A stretch of 64,000 nucleotides of DNA from Cladopsammia gracilis (GCA_022457155.1 JAJGOT010000020.1:2566501-2630500); one strand, 5' to 3'. Shown: positions 34,746-46,549, counted from the first letter of the stretch. A program made the numbers and translations. The notes: generated by a model not told the origin, from the sequence alone.

Positions 34746-34900
34746 ATGGCTCCGTCTCGGCCATTACGTCCATCAAGGCCTGGTATCCCAGGGAAACCAG
34801 GCTTGCCATGCATGCCGGGAACACCAGCACAATAGAATGGAGGGGGCTGCCAATTTGAAGTAAAAATAAACTAATGAAATATTCATAAGTGGTTTTGTAT
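34746..34900 (-). pseudogene. Duplicated start of the psi1 collagen exon
   Basis: A second copy of the exon start (exon boundary at 34846) and its flanking intron sequence, ~85-95% like 34435-34549. It ends abruptly at 34746 without the rest of the exon. A local tandem duplication that bracketed the MITE. Confidence 0.7.
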
Positions 34901-34952
34901 ATAATTGTTGAATCAGTATATGTTTAGTGCTAATGGTTTGTTCCCAATTTCA

Positions 34953-35047
34953 TACCCAGAGTCCTCAGGCTTCTTGGTCAGCGAATCGTCGTCAGGAGCT
35001 CCTCCTGGTGTCAACCCGATGACCAAGAAGCCAGAGTAGTCTGGGTA
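34953..35047. mobile_element. ~95-bp palindromic MITE, TACCCAGAG ends
   Basis: Arms 'tacccagagtcctcaggctt' and 'aagccagagtagtctgggta' with 'cttggtca'/'tgaccaag' inside. Present at the matching place in unit 2 (53501-53597), so the insertion predates the duplication. Confidence 0.7.
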
Positions 35048-35059
35048 CGAGATTCGTTT

Positions 35060-36745
35060 GTTCCATATAAAATATATAGATAGGCTTAGCCTAACAGCAT
35101 CGCTCTCAAAACAGAAAGCCCACGGTAAACTTAACCGAGGTGAAAATTCGGAAACACAAGAATTGCGATTGAAGACTGAGCTATTTTTCAAGTTTAGCAA
35201 TTCTCAAAAACAGAATTACGCGACCGTCTGCACAGTACATTTAGACCGTACAAAAGTTCACAAAAACAACTTGTCCGTCTCGAATAACTAGTAGGACTAA
35301 TTTCCAAATAAAATACACCTATTGCTTTTCAAAGTTGTCCGAGAAACTGATTTGGAAATCAAAATTGCAAAAAATACATCAAACATATTTACATAAGGCC
35401 ACGCGAGTGAAGTTAGAACTACAAAATCTAAGTCTAGTTTTGTTTACATAAAATCGCTTTTCAACCTATGTAAACTTAAGTCGCACACGAGCCAGATGGC
35501 CCACACGGCCGGAGCTTAAACCCGGTTTCTGTAGCATGAAGCGACTAGGAATATTGCTACTCCCCCCTGGATGGGATGCTAGTCCATCGCAGGGTTACCC
35601 CCAGCATTTTGTCGCCGGTACCCATTTATACACCTGGGTGGAGAAAGACAGTGTGGAGTAAAGTTTCTTGTCTAAGGATACAACACGACGGCGGAGACCA
35701 GGCTTCGAACCACCGACCTTCAGGTTGAAAGTCCGACGCGCTAACCACTAGACCACCGTGTCTCCACACAGTTTTTTCAACCCATGTATGAACAAACAAA
35801 TAATAATGGACGCAATCTTCTTTCGAAAAATGTTATTCAAATCTCCTTAAGTTTATGTTTAAAAGCAAAACTCGAACCATTGCCGAGCTGTCTTCCATGA
35901 AAGAAATCAAAACGACTAAATCTGAGCACGCTTTATAAACAATTCTCCCAAAATAGCGAGAAATTCACAGATTGATATCAACATAAATTCGCATCGAAAA
36001 AATGTATTTTTTTACCATTTAGTCCGTCCACTGCTTGGAAATTCTTTAAATCTACGCTTCTTCAGTTCTGAAACCCGAAGCGACAAACATCTCCCCGCAT
36101 TGCTGCCTCATTGATAAAAACGTATAAGTTCCTCGAAGCAAGATTTTATTCAATTCCTGAAAGCTCTTCTTTTTCCACGGCTATAGCGGCTTATGAGTAT
36201 CCCTTAATAGTCCAGTTTCGAATTCGCTGTGGTCGCTGAACGAAAGCACTTAAGACCCATTTTTACAGGGTTAGCCTCAATCTGAAGTGATAAATTCACA
36301 AATTCAGGCGAGAGGATGACCTGTTCAGAGCTCTGTCTATTGTTTAATTTTCAAATTTCACGCACCTTCTGCCGGTATTTTTGAATATTTTACATCAGGT
36401 CGAGTCTAACCCTGTATCAATGTGTCATCGGTGTTTGAATTCAGCGGTAATTTTAAATACGAAAATGGCTTATTAGTATCCCTGTCTTGAGTAGCAAACC
36501 GCGAAAAACTGCAGGAAAACTTTAATTTAAACAGTTTTCTCCGCTTAGTAAACACAACAAACATCAAAGTGTTTTCCCAGGTGACGTACCAACGCGTACG
36601 CCGGGCACACAACGCGCCCGCGAAACATTCCGATAGCCATGACCATGAAAAATGATGGGCAAAGGTTCTATGGTTTTATATGGGTTCTATGAGTATGGGG
36701 CTCCGCGCGGGCCTTCGGCCCGCAGAGCTCCGCTATAATTATATG
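35060..36745 (-). repeat. R1 repeat, copy ii (reverse), interrupted by a SINE
   Basis: Reverse complement of the 1-1620 and 50370-51640 copies. It ends on the right with 'catactcatagaacc'-type and GC-rich 'agcggagct' sequence. It lies at the same place in unit 2 (55912-57270), so it is older than the duplication. Confidence 0.7.
35472..35775 (-). mobile_element. tRNA-derived SINE, 304 bp
   Basis: On the minus strand the 5' part reads GGTGGTCTAGTGGTTAGCGC (A box TGGTCTAGTGG), then GGTTCGAAGCC (B box), giving an internal Pol III promoter. A tRNA-unrelated body of about 200 bp follows. It is flanked by TTCAACCTATGT (35460-35471) and TTCAACCCATGT (35776-35787), a 12-bp target-site duplication with one mismatch. 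Unit 2 has the empty site at about 56286. The tRNA part is too diverged beyond the boxes for a functional tRNA call. Confidence 0.9.
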
Positions 36746-39126
36746 TCTTTCTCTTGATGTGGCGTTTAAATCGAATTATCGCCTTTGTTTATACACTGTA
36801 AAATTCAATGGCGCAGTACCGTAGCATTTAGAATAATTCTTTAATTGCGCCGGTTGTAATTCGGTTTACTTCTAGCCGCATACGTTTTTAAATCCCAGCT
36901 AACAAAAATATTGAAAAGAGAGTTTGACGACTTATCAAGTGACATTGGCATCTTATGTCACAATCAAAATGAAATTTATGCGATGAATCTTTTTTCCAAT
37001 ATACTAAGGACAAATCAATATTTATAAAGAAATGACGTTTCCCATTTCTTACAAATTTCCATATTTTGACTGACTTATATAACACAATAACTGACTCACC
37101 ATGTTGTTCGATGGTGGTTTGGTTTCGTTGACCGCTGCGGTACAATAAGCCAAGAACGACATTGCGAGTAAAGAAAACATAGGGACGGTAGCTATTTTCT
37201 TGCTATGATGTCCTGCAATCAAGTTCAGTTTAAAAAAATCAGTGTTGCAGATAGCAAGAGGGACCGAGAGACTCTTAGCAAGCAGAATATACAGATCAAA
37301 AAGAGGAAAGATAATAAGCAGTGAACGGTTTCTATTTTCACAAAGAAAAGCATACGGAGAATTACGCCGGGAACGTCAGGTACTGCTCACTTTTTATCTC
37401 CTGTAAGTTAATGTTTAACTTACAGGAGTTTATGTGGGCTAACATGCATTCTTTATGCATTTTTGTTAGCAAAGAATGCGTTAGATACTATTAATAGACT
37501 TTTTAGTGAATTTGTGGGGACATTCCTGTTGCATTTTTGTTAGCACATTACTGTTCTATCTGTCATCAGTCCTACGTCACTACGGAGTTAGATAGATTTG
37601 TGTTAGATATTATCAATAAGAAAACAAGAGTCGAGTTGCATATTTTTTTAATACAGTGGTTTATTGACTTGACCTTCACAGTGAAGAAATATGCGTGTTA
37701 AAATTTCATATAAAATCTGCCACGCTGTTTGCCTATTTCGAAAAATGTCTCGGAATATATTTTTTCAGTTAGGTAACATTCCTACTGTTTGTTATCTCTT
37801 TTTCGTAGCGATGATTTTTAAGGCGTACGATTATGAATTCTATGTTTTTTTGGGAACATGTTGCAGAATACTTTCATTGTATCGAGCGTCAAAAAGTGTA
37901 ACGTAATGTAATCTTATCTCACCTAGTGTAGACTGTGCTCAGATATTTGGCACGCTAGAAGCGTGCTTGGCTAATATCCTTTACGATGTCCAGTCTGGTT
38001 TGTCAAACTGGTTGCTTCAAGACATTTCAGTGGTATTATCATATTATAGCACTGCGTTTTAAGAAAGGGAAAACCGGAGAGTTTGAGGTAAGCTGACATT
38101 GCTGATTGAGAATGGTTGTATGCTGTACGTTTACAATGAAGTTTTGTTGAAATAATGTGTTTGTTAATTTCCATGTTATATCGCCAAATGTCACCAAATA
38201 TACAACTAAATTGGATTAAAAGATTCTCAAGGAGAAAAACAGAAGCAGTAGTTTGGAGAAAAAGTGCGGAATTAGAAGAATGGATCAAGTTGATTACGGT
38301 TAAGCAATTTTGATTACATGACATGCGGTCAAGAAATATTCAAAGTTTCGATTCTGGTGGAATTTTGTCGTTATTTTGTCTTTTTAATTCATATTTTTCT
38401 GCGTTCATCACTTTTGGCTATTTTTTTCTTCTTATTTTCGGATGCCAAGCAAGCTAAAGCAAGCTCCTGGCCATAATCATGAAAACACGATATTTCTGTC
38501 GGGACAGTGTCCCTTTAGTTAAAAATGTCCTCGGTTAATTTACCTCATTTGCAAGTTATAGAAGCTGACTAAATTAAACAACAATAGGTTTTAACGAACC
38601 AGTGCTTTCAATTTCCTTGTAGGTTGAAAAACAAATATAGAACTTTTTCTATAAGTGTGCTTGTAAAAGCGATCAGAAACAATTTCACGAACGCTTTTGT
38701 AAGATGTGAATAAAAGAATTTCATTTTATCAAGGGGACTGTTTTAAGCGACATTATTTTATTTTTAGTGAGTCATCGTACAGTGTACTAAACAAACCTGT
38801 TTTTTTTAGACATATCATTAGAAATGATTAAGCAGAGTTTTGCAATACTGTCATCAGATTGATTTTCCAGGTCAAACAAACCAATGTCAAACAGTTAGGT
38901 TTCAGTGAGGTTCGGGGTTTTAGTTCATTTTTGTTTTTACTTTATTAGGCCTCATTTTGGTTCATTTTGGTCAGAAAGATTCGTGCCCAATTTAGTCTCT
39001 GCTTAAAGAGATAATTGTGGTACGGATAGTCCTTAGATTTTTCCTATCGATGGTTTTAATATATCTGGTATTCGAATCTATAGCTGTGAAATGGCTTATT
39101 TACGCGTCATACGCTCTTAAAAAGAG

Positions 39127-40400
39127 GTAGGCCAAACACGATTCCCACTAGTCGCAAGAAGTATTTAAAAGCCTTTAAAGTAGCTTTCCCAAGTAGGTTT
39201 ACGAGGTATTTGTCCCTTGCTATAGATCACTGTTAGGATGTTACAAGTCGCAATTATCCGCTTTGCTCTATAATATTGACCCATTGATCTTTGGATAATT
39301 TCTCTAATGACAGGATCAATCCCGGAGGATTTCATGCCATAGCCATGACTATAATTATTTTATTTCTTTATGTATTCTCTACACTGTCCTGACATATATT
39401 AGGGCTTCTTTGGCTCAGACTCGTGTTGCAAAATAAATGGCAATCGGCTAAAGATTATGTTACCGCTGTGGAAATATTAGGATCAGTAAAGAGGCTGTGA
39501 TAAGTGTCCACAGCCTGCGGCATGCAAGACTTGTGAGAAAGTGTTTCTTGATCACGGATAAGTGTCTATTAAAGATCCAAGAATGAAAATGCAATCATTT
39601 TCAGGAGTTATAAACTCCTGTCATGTTCCTATATTGGAATCACGACTTCTTGCAGGTAGTTTTAGCTCTTTAGTTTATTCTTTTGTTGAGTAGTGACCTG
39701 GAGCTAGACAGAACTTCCGTTGTCTTATCAAGGCATTGCGATCACTGCATCCAATAGTATATCCTCTGTACGCGAAGAACAGCTTCACTTGTAGAGTTGT
39801 ACCAATGTATTTTGAATTCATTGAGACATACACGAGACTACACTACGTATCTTTTGTACAACAAGCGTGTAATTCTCGTGAAGTAATGTTGTGCTCCATG
39901 CGTACCATAATAATGGAGTAATTCCATAGTAATGGAGTAAATGGAGTAATGGAGTAATGGAATAAATAAAAAAAAAGCCAACCCGGTTATAGGCCCATCG
40001 GTAACAAAACATTACTCCGGTTATACCCATTAATTCCTTATTCCTTTCTTAATTCCTTAACAGAAATTCTTTACAAAAGTTTACGCCTAAATGAAATTAA
40101 CTCAAAGAACGCTTCTTTATGGCAATATTTTTGCTTGCCAGCCAAAAACACCCTACGAAGTTACATAAGCCCAGGGCTTATAAGCAGCATTTTACGGTAT
40201 AGTCTCTGTAAAAAAAAATCACAACGAAGTATAAAAAGAGACAGGCCAAACACGACTCCCACTAGTCGCAAAATGTATTAAGTAGCCTTAAGGATAGCTT
40301 TCCCGAGTATACCTGCAAGATATTTGTCCCGTTAGATTACATTAGGCATATATTAGGGTTTCTTTGGCTCAGAGTCGTGTTGCGAGATAAATAAGTTTAT
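39127..40400. repeat. Internal direct repeat within the Helentron-like insertion
   Basis: About 39127-39226 and 40246-40335 share 'aggccaaacacga.tcccactagtcgcaa', and 'tattaggg.ttctttggctcaga.tcgtgttgc' follows each (39400, 40353). Spacing about 1.1 kb. A short TAATGGAG tandem array lies at 39906-39962. Non-coding as it stands. Confidence 0.6.
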
Positions 40401-40948
40401 GTTATCGCTATGAAAATGTTAGGATCAGTAAATTTCTTTGTTCGTGATGCAGTGTTTAAGTCTGCGACGTGCAAGGCTTGTGAAAGAATGTTTCTTCGTC
40501 ACTCTGAGATGTATAAGTGTGTAAGAATGAAAATGTCAAAGACGACCACGACAGCTCTAGCAACTATGTTTAGTTCATTTCTTTTCTTGGTATAACTGTT
40601 TGTTAACAGTGACACTGATTCAAACAAAAGTTAAGATGAGGGGATGAATACTGAGTAAGTTTACAGGAACTAGATTTCCACCTGAAACAGATTTTGACGA
40701 TAAGATTGATGATGATCCCAATAATGAAAACAGAGAACAAAGTTGTAAAGAATTTTACTTGAAAGGGGGAATGAAACTTTTTCGCAGAATAAAAGCTAAA
40801 TCATTCATTTAGTTATGTTTAATAAAATGGATGCTGAAGATTAATTGCAGAGAGCTCTTGATGCCGTATCCCATGTAAAAATAACATTTCAGCAAGTAAA
40901 ACATGTTATATTCGAAAGGAAAGAAAGGAGAACTCTTAAGAAAAAGCC

Positions 40949-42290
40949 ATGGGAGATCCTGAAAATAAGGAACGTGATCAGTTAGATACTGTAGCTCCGT
41001 CTGCTCAACATAACGATGAGCAGGATATAAGTGAAGAAACACGGCAATACAGTGAACTGTTTGGTTGTTTTAACCCATGTTTAGATAACAATCACCAAGG
41101 GAACAATCTTTCAAGTAATGCTGGAATTTTTTCTACAGCAAATGATAATGAAAAGCTGGTAATTACAGCCAAATTCGTTGTATCGCGATGCGCAAAATGC
41201 AAACTTCGAAAAATTTTCTGCTTTTTCTGCGTTTTCTGTTCCGTCAATCATCTCAGTGGGAGGCGGGGTTATGCATTTGCTTGGGCAGTTTTAATTAAAG
41301 ACTGAACATGAGATCGATTTATGAAAAATTAAACGAGCTAAATGCTAGTAATACCTGGAAACTGTAAAATACCTGTAATCGGCGTGATTAAAAGACCAAA
41401 ACGGAATTATGATCAAATTTCTGCGCCCGAGTCGAAAGAGTGTACCGTACGTAAGACAAACTTATAGCCGAAAATTCTGTCAATGATTTCATCTTCAAAA
41501 TCATCTTCAAGATGATTTCTTTCAAATATTTAGTTCATATTCAATCACATCGCATCTTGTTTTTGTATATTTTCTTTTATTTTCCGTCGTTACTACATTC
41601 GTTTTCTGCATACATACTGTCAGTTTAAATTTGCATATTATTACCGTTGATGCATGATCGGTCGACCGTAACTGTAAACAACAGGAAAAGCTCAAACTTC
41701 TCGGCTCGCCAGCGGAGTCGATTTTGCCAGCACATAAATGAAATATTCCATGGAAGTTGAAGAAGGTTTTTCCCATCTCAAGTCGTCGAATTTTTTTAGA
41801 TGCAAACTTTTGAAGGCGATAAAACGTCCAACGCCGGCGGAGCTCACTAATTTAATATGCCCGATGCAAATCAGATTTACAAGCGAAGACACAAATTCTA
41901 AGGTAAAAATCGACGGATAAAATTAACTTTCTGAATTCCTCTCCTGTATCCATCTTCTTGGATTAAGCATCCTTTCTCTTTCTCATCCGCTCTGCGAATA
42001 AAATTTATCGCCATTGAACTCTCCGAATCAAACTTGCGGGAATCTCTCATCGCGCTAAAAACTCGCTCCGTGTTAACCCCGCCTCCCACTGAGATGATTG
42101 ACGGAACAGAAAACGCAGAAAAAGCAGAAAATTTTTCGAAGTTTGCATTTTGCGCATCGCGATACAACGAATTTGGCTGTAATCGTATGGATGATAACAG
42201 TTATAAAGAACTTGTTCATTCTTTGAACAGAGAACAAATGGAGTTTTTTTTATCATATGTTACTCTCTGTTAAAAACGACGAGAAGCAAT
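40949..42290 (+). pseudogene. Decayed Rep/helicase coding fragment split by a foldback element
   Basis: Left part 40949-41160 is an open frame (MGDPENKERDQLDTV..., acidic, family not recognised). Right part, about 42187-42290, reads SYKELVHSLNREQMEFF and, one frame over after a run of T, YHMLLSVKNDEKQL. The pattern LNxEQxxFFyHxLxxVK resembles the segment just before the Walker A motif of Helitron-type Pif1 helicases. The Walker A itself is missing. The two parts are separated by the 41160-42184 insertion. Confidence 0.45.
41160..42184. mobile_element. ~1.02-kb foldback element with ~107-bp arms
   Basis: The left arm starts ATTACAGCCAAATTCGTTG and runs to about 41271; the right arm (about 42078-42184) is its near-perfect reverse complement and ends CAACGAATTTGGCTGTAAT. 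It interrupts an older coding fragment, so it is a nested insertion. The ~800-bp interior has no long frame. Confidence 0.75.
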
Positions 42291-42506
42291 TGACACTTTT
42301 TAACTGACACTTTAACCTAAATGTCCAATTGCAACATCAAAAACAATATTCGGACATAATATGACAGCATTGCATGATAGGAAAAACTTACAGGAGATAG
42401 CCCAGAGGGCACTTTGATTATTTTTTTTCTCCCCTAAGACTCGAAAAAATAAAAACAAACTCGTAAAAAATACACAGCCGTATTACACAACTTTCCGCTT
42501 AATAAC

Positions 42507-42801
42507 TGCTATTTATTGTTGTTGTTTTGCTTTACAATGTACCTGGTTGAATCTGTAGTTGATTTTTTAAGTAACGCTCCACATAAGAACTACAGTAAAC
42601 TTCATTGTTCTGCGGCATTGGCTCTTTCTCACATAGAATGTCTTTGATTTCAAGAATAGGAGAGGAGCTAATGGTTTATAATTATATTTCAGTATAAAAA
42701 TAAATATCCATTTGCGTCAGATAAATTTTTCCATTTCCATTTCCATTTCCATTTTATTTATTTTGCCATTAACCACATTAAAAAAAAAATATATATATAT
42801 G

Positions 42802-42841
<40 letters not shown>

Positions 42842-43311
42842 TATAATAATAATACAACACACTAGAAATTTATAATAACTTAAAAGACGATAGACTACAA
42901 AATGTTTAACGTGGTAATGACAAGGAAGCCTATATAGAAGCCGGGGGCTTATGCACTATAGGCTTCCTGACAATAGAGAATAATCATACGAATTATGAGG
43001 ACAGCATGAATTTTAGGAAATGTTCGTGCTTAACCAATCAAAATAGCAGAAGACAATAGCTAATAATTTTGCTTCTTTGACGAAGTTCCTCAAATACAAT
43101 TTCTTTAAAAATTTGCATGTTTTGCGATTGGGTCTTAAATTACATGAAACCTTTAAAAAATCAAACAAAATGCACCTTGAAACCTAACTTTTTAGCTGTC
43201 TTTGAGTCTAGGCCAATGAGATCACTAGTTGTAACAATGAAAAAAGTTGACATTCCATCGTGCATTGCCGTTAACACTTTCCTTCTTATGCGGATCATTA
43301 CTTAAATGAAA
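42507..43311. mobile_element. Unit-1-specific insertion with TTCCAT and TAA microsatellites
   Basis: Unit 2 joins 'ctttccgctaaata' directly to 'ccgtccaataaaat'. The insert holds TTTCCA repeats (about 42732-42756) and a (TA)n/(TAA)n tract (42788-42855), then 'aggaagcctatatagaagccgg'. This resembles a retroelement 3' UTR with a microsatellite tail, but no coding part is seen. Ends are approximate. Confidence 0.45.
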
Positions 43312-44246
43312 GCCGTCCAATAAAATTAAATGAAAACTGTTGCATAGAGTTTTTTGTCGTGGTACTTAATATTTATGTTGTACAAGTTGTTTCTAATTTT
43401 TGTGCCTGTGGGTGCGATTCTAAAATATGGTCGTTACATTACGGTGGCCGTTAAAATAGAAACTGCTGAGCAGTAACTTAAATTTGCTAAATTTCGTTGT
43501 GTTGTCCTTGTTTTTGATTTTTCACGTTTCAAGTTTGAGCTTAAGTACAATTAATATATCCGCATTCTATTACTTTGCAGAAAGAAACCTGATCAAACAT
43601 CAGTTTTTGTCAGTTTCATTTCTCATTAAAACACATGAGACTATACAATCATTAAGTATTCGGTTGAGAAAAGTGGAAAAAGCCGAATCGAAACCTTCCG
43701 AGCAACGGACGATGTTTTCATACCAAGCGACGGAGAACAAAATGCTTCTCTGAGGAAGGGAAACAAACTCAAAAAGGACGGAAAAGGAGAATTTGATCGA
43801 AATCAGTAGAAAAACAGTTGAAAGGAAAGTGAACAAGGAAAAGAAAGGGGAAAAGCTATTTTTGATTGAAACTGAAAGCATTATTTTCTAATATATTTCC
43901 CTACTCTGACTGTGAAGTATTCAGCTGCAGGCTACTTCTGTTGATCAGATTTCATTTGATGCGTTAGGAGAAAACTTGAAAGTCAAGAATGTTTTAGAAA
44001 TGCATGATATGAGAAAAAAAACGATGAGTCTAGGATATGTAATTTACGATTACAAAACGATTTCAAACTCTAAAACCATTAAAGCAAATGTTTTCTGTTG
44101 CAAATCAGTTGAAAGAGAGTAATAAGCGTTTGGGTTTTTTTTTGCGCTGGACAAAAATAAGTCTGGACTCAATTTGCGGCGAAAAACAAAACAAAGAAAG
44201 AGTTGAGTTATGGAAGAAAAGCATAAATTTAAGAAAACGAACATAC

Positions 44247-44330
44247 CTGTAAAACTAAATAAAAAAATATTTTTCTTTACAAAAACCTTGAACAAATCAC
44301 CACTGTGAATGAATCAGATAGGTAACTAGC
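44247..44330 (-). pseudogene. Leader-exon relic of psi1
   Basis: TTTTACAG|GTATG donor at 44247, with the flanking 'aaaaaccttgaac' as in copy A. After subtracting the two insertions, the distance to the exon 1 relic is about 1.2 kb, as in the intact genes. Confidence 0.6.
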
Positions 44331-44953
44331 AAGGGAAATGGGTTTTTTCAATCTTTGTGTTGACATTGTTACGCGTTCGGGCGAGTTTATTTGTCGATCA
44401 CGAGTTGAACTGTTTGAATAGTACGTCATCTTCGCTTCACTGTTGCTATAGTTACATTTCACTGTTAGCAGTAGTGTTGTCCGTCAGATTCAATGTTTGA
44501 TGCATTGTCGATAAAAATTGTATTTTTTTTTTTTTTATGATTGTAGACTTTAATCTATTAAAGCGTTAAAACAAAACAATCGGTATATGTAAACACCTTC
44601 GCTTTTCACAAAGCGGGAACGTATTTTCAAACAAGGAAAAACTTAATCAGAGCCTGATCACAAAACGAAATCTCAAAACCTAGTATCTATAAATTTCAAC
44701 CAAAATATGAATTTAATATATGTATTTCCCTTATAATCTAATACCGTATCTGCTTTCATCGCATTGCCGTTAAGTTTCTAAGTTAACTTCCCATGTTACT
44801 TTAGAACTTGGCAGTTGTTTGTATAGGTAATCATACGGTTTCGAGTTCAACTTGGGATATGATTAATTTGCACGAGTGAGTTTTTCAAAAAGCTCAAAAT
44901 TGCACGAGCCGCTTTGGATTTTTTTTTTTTTTTCCAAAACAAATTTTTTTTAA

Positions 44954-45626
44954 GGACGTTCGCGCCAATTGTTTATGCGCATCCTTACTGCACACGCAAT
45001 TCATGTCGCAAAGCCATGCAAAGTCATGCACGAGCGCGCGCGCAAAGGAAGAAATCTTTTCACATGAAGGGATGGTAGCCGTTGCGTTAACTTTGCTTTG
45101 ATTTAACTCGCTTGGATGGTCGGTGACCCCTATTTTTTCCTTCATGTATCACTTTCTTTACCGATTATCTACAGTTTGTGAAAAAAGGAAAAAAATCTGT
45201 CTTGTAGAAGTTTGATTTTTTTCATTTTTTTTTTTTTATCCACGCGACGTCGAACTGCACTCATATCTCAGCTGTATGTTGTTTCCGAATGCCCTCTTTA
45301 AAGGGTTAACTCATTTAAAGGTTGAAAACAGTTCGAATTATTTACGAATCAGGCCCACTTAGATAACATTTGAATATAATAGTTTCTCCCCAGCGATTCA
45401 TCTTTGATACTGTTTAACTAAAAGCCATGGACACCATGTCATGTTACGAGGACTAACTTTTCAAAAACAAGGTATATTTCTACACACTATATCTCTTAAA
45501 TCAATTCGGTGACCCCCATTTTTTTTTTTTTTTTTTTTTGCATTTCTGACATCAGTAACTCATTATCAGACCGTAGCATAAGTTTGAAAAAAATTTGTCT
45601 TGTAGAAGATTTTCGCGCGAACGTCC
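44954..45626. mobile_element. piggyBac-like MITE flanked by TTAA, 673 bp
   Basis: TTAA at 44950-44953 and 45627-45630; inside them GGACGTTCGCGC on both ends in inverted orientation. TTAA targets plus ~13-bp inverted ends fit a non-autonomous piggyBac-type element. No transposase frame. Confidence 0.7.
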
Positions 45627-45689
45627 TTAAATTTTTCCTAATTTTTTTTTTTTGGCCAAGAAAAAGAAATTTTTTTTTTCGATTTGTAA

Positions 45690-45749
45690 TTTGCACTGGT
45701 GTTACACTTTTTGCACCGGTGTTACACGTTTTGCACTGGTGTTCCACTT
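45690..45749. repeat. 20-bp tandem repeat, three units
   Basis: Units TTTGCACTGGTGTTACACTT, TTTGCACCGGTGTTACACGT and TTTGCACTGGTGTTCCACTT are head to tail. No known function. Confidence 0.85.
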
Positions 45750-45842
45750 GAACTGCACTGCTCTTAGCCAATCAGAATCGAGTAATTTTTTTATGTATAT
45801 TATTAATTCACTAAACGGTTTATCGTGGAAGACTGACCTACG

Positions 45843-46113
45843 ATATCGGACGAAATCAAAAGAAATTGAAAGCACCCCTCCCCGCGAATGTTTTATGTTT
45901 GCCGTCACTGAAAAGGGGGAAGGGGTTGTCTTAATTTTTCATTTGATTTGTCCAGGATTAAATCTCGGACGAAATAGAAAGAGAAATGAAAGCAACCCTC
46001 CCCCTCCCCCTAAGTAATGATGAATTCGCTCTAAAACCAAAACACGCTATTTCTTCCGTCACTGAAAATAGGGGAAGGTTGTTTTAATTTTTCATTTGAA
46101 TTTTCCAGGATTG
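45843..46113. repeat. Tandem duplication of a ~125-bp block
   Basis: 'cggacgaaat.aaa.agaaat' through 'gtcactgaaaa..gggaagg' to 'tttttcatttga.ttttccagga' occurs at about 45843-45957 and 45965-46113. Non-coding. Confidence 0.65.
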
Positions 46114-46369
46114 TAGCTAAATTGGGCATGCATGCGTCAAACGAGAGTGAGGATTTCATGATTCAGCGATGTTATAGTCGGCATTGAGCGGATTCCAACT
46201 CTTTGAAAATACAAACGAGTTGACGGGAATTCAAACTCATTAAGACCACACGAGAAACGACGAGAAGGCACAAGACTTGGCAAAGATTTTTGTGGAAAAC
46301 ACATCACGGTAGGTTCAAGTGAGGTGTTAAAATGCCCGGGATCCAATAAAAAGAAAGGCATATTTTTTT

Positions 46370-46547
46370 TAAAATCAGAAAACGGCAAACTGATCCTTAC
46401 GGCAAGGCGATGAAGGAGTAAATAAAAGAATAAAACAAAATTTATATACATATTAAAACGAATCTGCCCATATAAATTTTGTTTTATTCTTTTATTTACT
46501 CCTTCATCGCCTTGCCGTAAGGATCAGTTTGCCGTTTTCTGATTTTA
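46370..46547. repeat. Perfect inverted repeat, 77-bp arms, 24-bp spacer
   Basis: Arms 46370-46446 and 46471-46547 are exact reverse complements ('taaaatcagaaaacggcaaa' to 'ctgatttta'). GC content is ordinary and no transposon ends are recognised. Transcribed, it would give a long perfect RNA hairpin. It may also be a sequencing or assembly foldback artefact. Confidence 0.85.
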
Positions 46548-46549
46548 TA

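Larger units (their letters stand above)
34321..37195 (-). pseudogene. CTHRC1-like pseudogene psi1
   Basis: The exon 1 relic (37100-37195) keeps the signal-peptide coding sequence and the GTGAGT donor, but the initiator is ATA. The collagen-exon relic starts at 34544 (GGCAG|CCCCCTCC), reads [17 protein letters not shown], then shifts frame at a 2-nt insertion near 34470. After about nine Gly-X-Y triplets it diverges into unrelated sequence (also in psi2) and stops near 34321. No C-terminal globular exon exists between here and copy A. The start of the collagen exon is also duplicated at 34746-34846. The intron holds an R1 copy and a SINE. Confidence 0.85.
37398..42417. mobile_element. ~5.0-kb Helentron-like rolling-circle element (decayed)
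   Basis: Unit 2 has the empty site: 'cctcactttttatttattattttttt' at 57897 corresponds to 'gctcactttttat' + insert + 'ttattttttttctcccc'. Subterminal inverted repeats CTCCTGTAAGTT (left) and AACTTACAGGAG (right, 42389-42400) are followed on the right by a small hairpin GCCC-AGA-GGGC just before the end. Insertion is into a T-rich site with no evident duplication. These are features described for Helentrons. A helicase-like peptide remnant inside (about 42190-42290) agrees. A second hairpin with the same repeat abuts the left end (37398-37428). The rest is heavily decayed. Confidence 0.65.
27140..44700. repeat. Segmental duplication unit 1 (gene A + psi1)
   Basis: It aligns with 47160-59360 apart from discrete insertions. 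The aligned parts are 27140-30697, 32275-37397, 42418-42506 and 43312-44700. Gaps correspond to identified mobile elements, which confirms the alignment. Confidence 0.8.

Noticed and set aside
35690..35765. Possible tRNA gene
   Set aside because: A and B boxes are present but the cloverleaf is not maintained and a 200-bp body with flanking target duplication shows a SINE.
36406..36612. Open frame repeated at 56934-57143
   Set aside because: It lies inside the R1 dispersed repeat and is frame-preserved only by close relatedness of the two copies; no domain, no conservation in the other R1 copies.
40949..41305. Stand-alone host gene of 118 codons
   Set aside because: Its second half is the arm of a foldback element; the first half looks like a decayed mobile-element fragment with no splice partners.
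42732..42860. CRISPR-like or regulatory direct repeats
   Set aside because: Simple TTTCCA and TAA microsatellites with no spacers; eukaryotic context.
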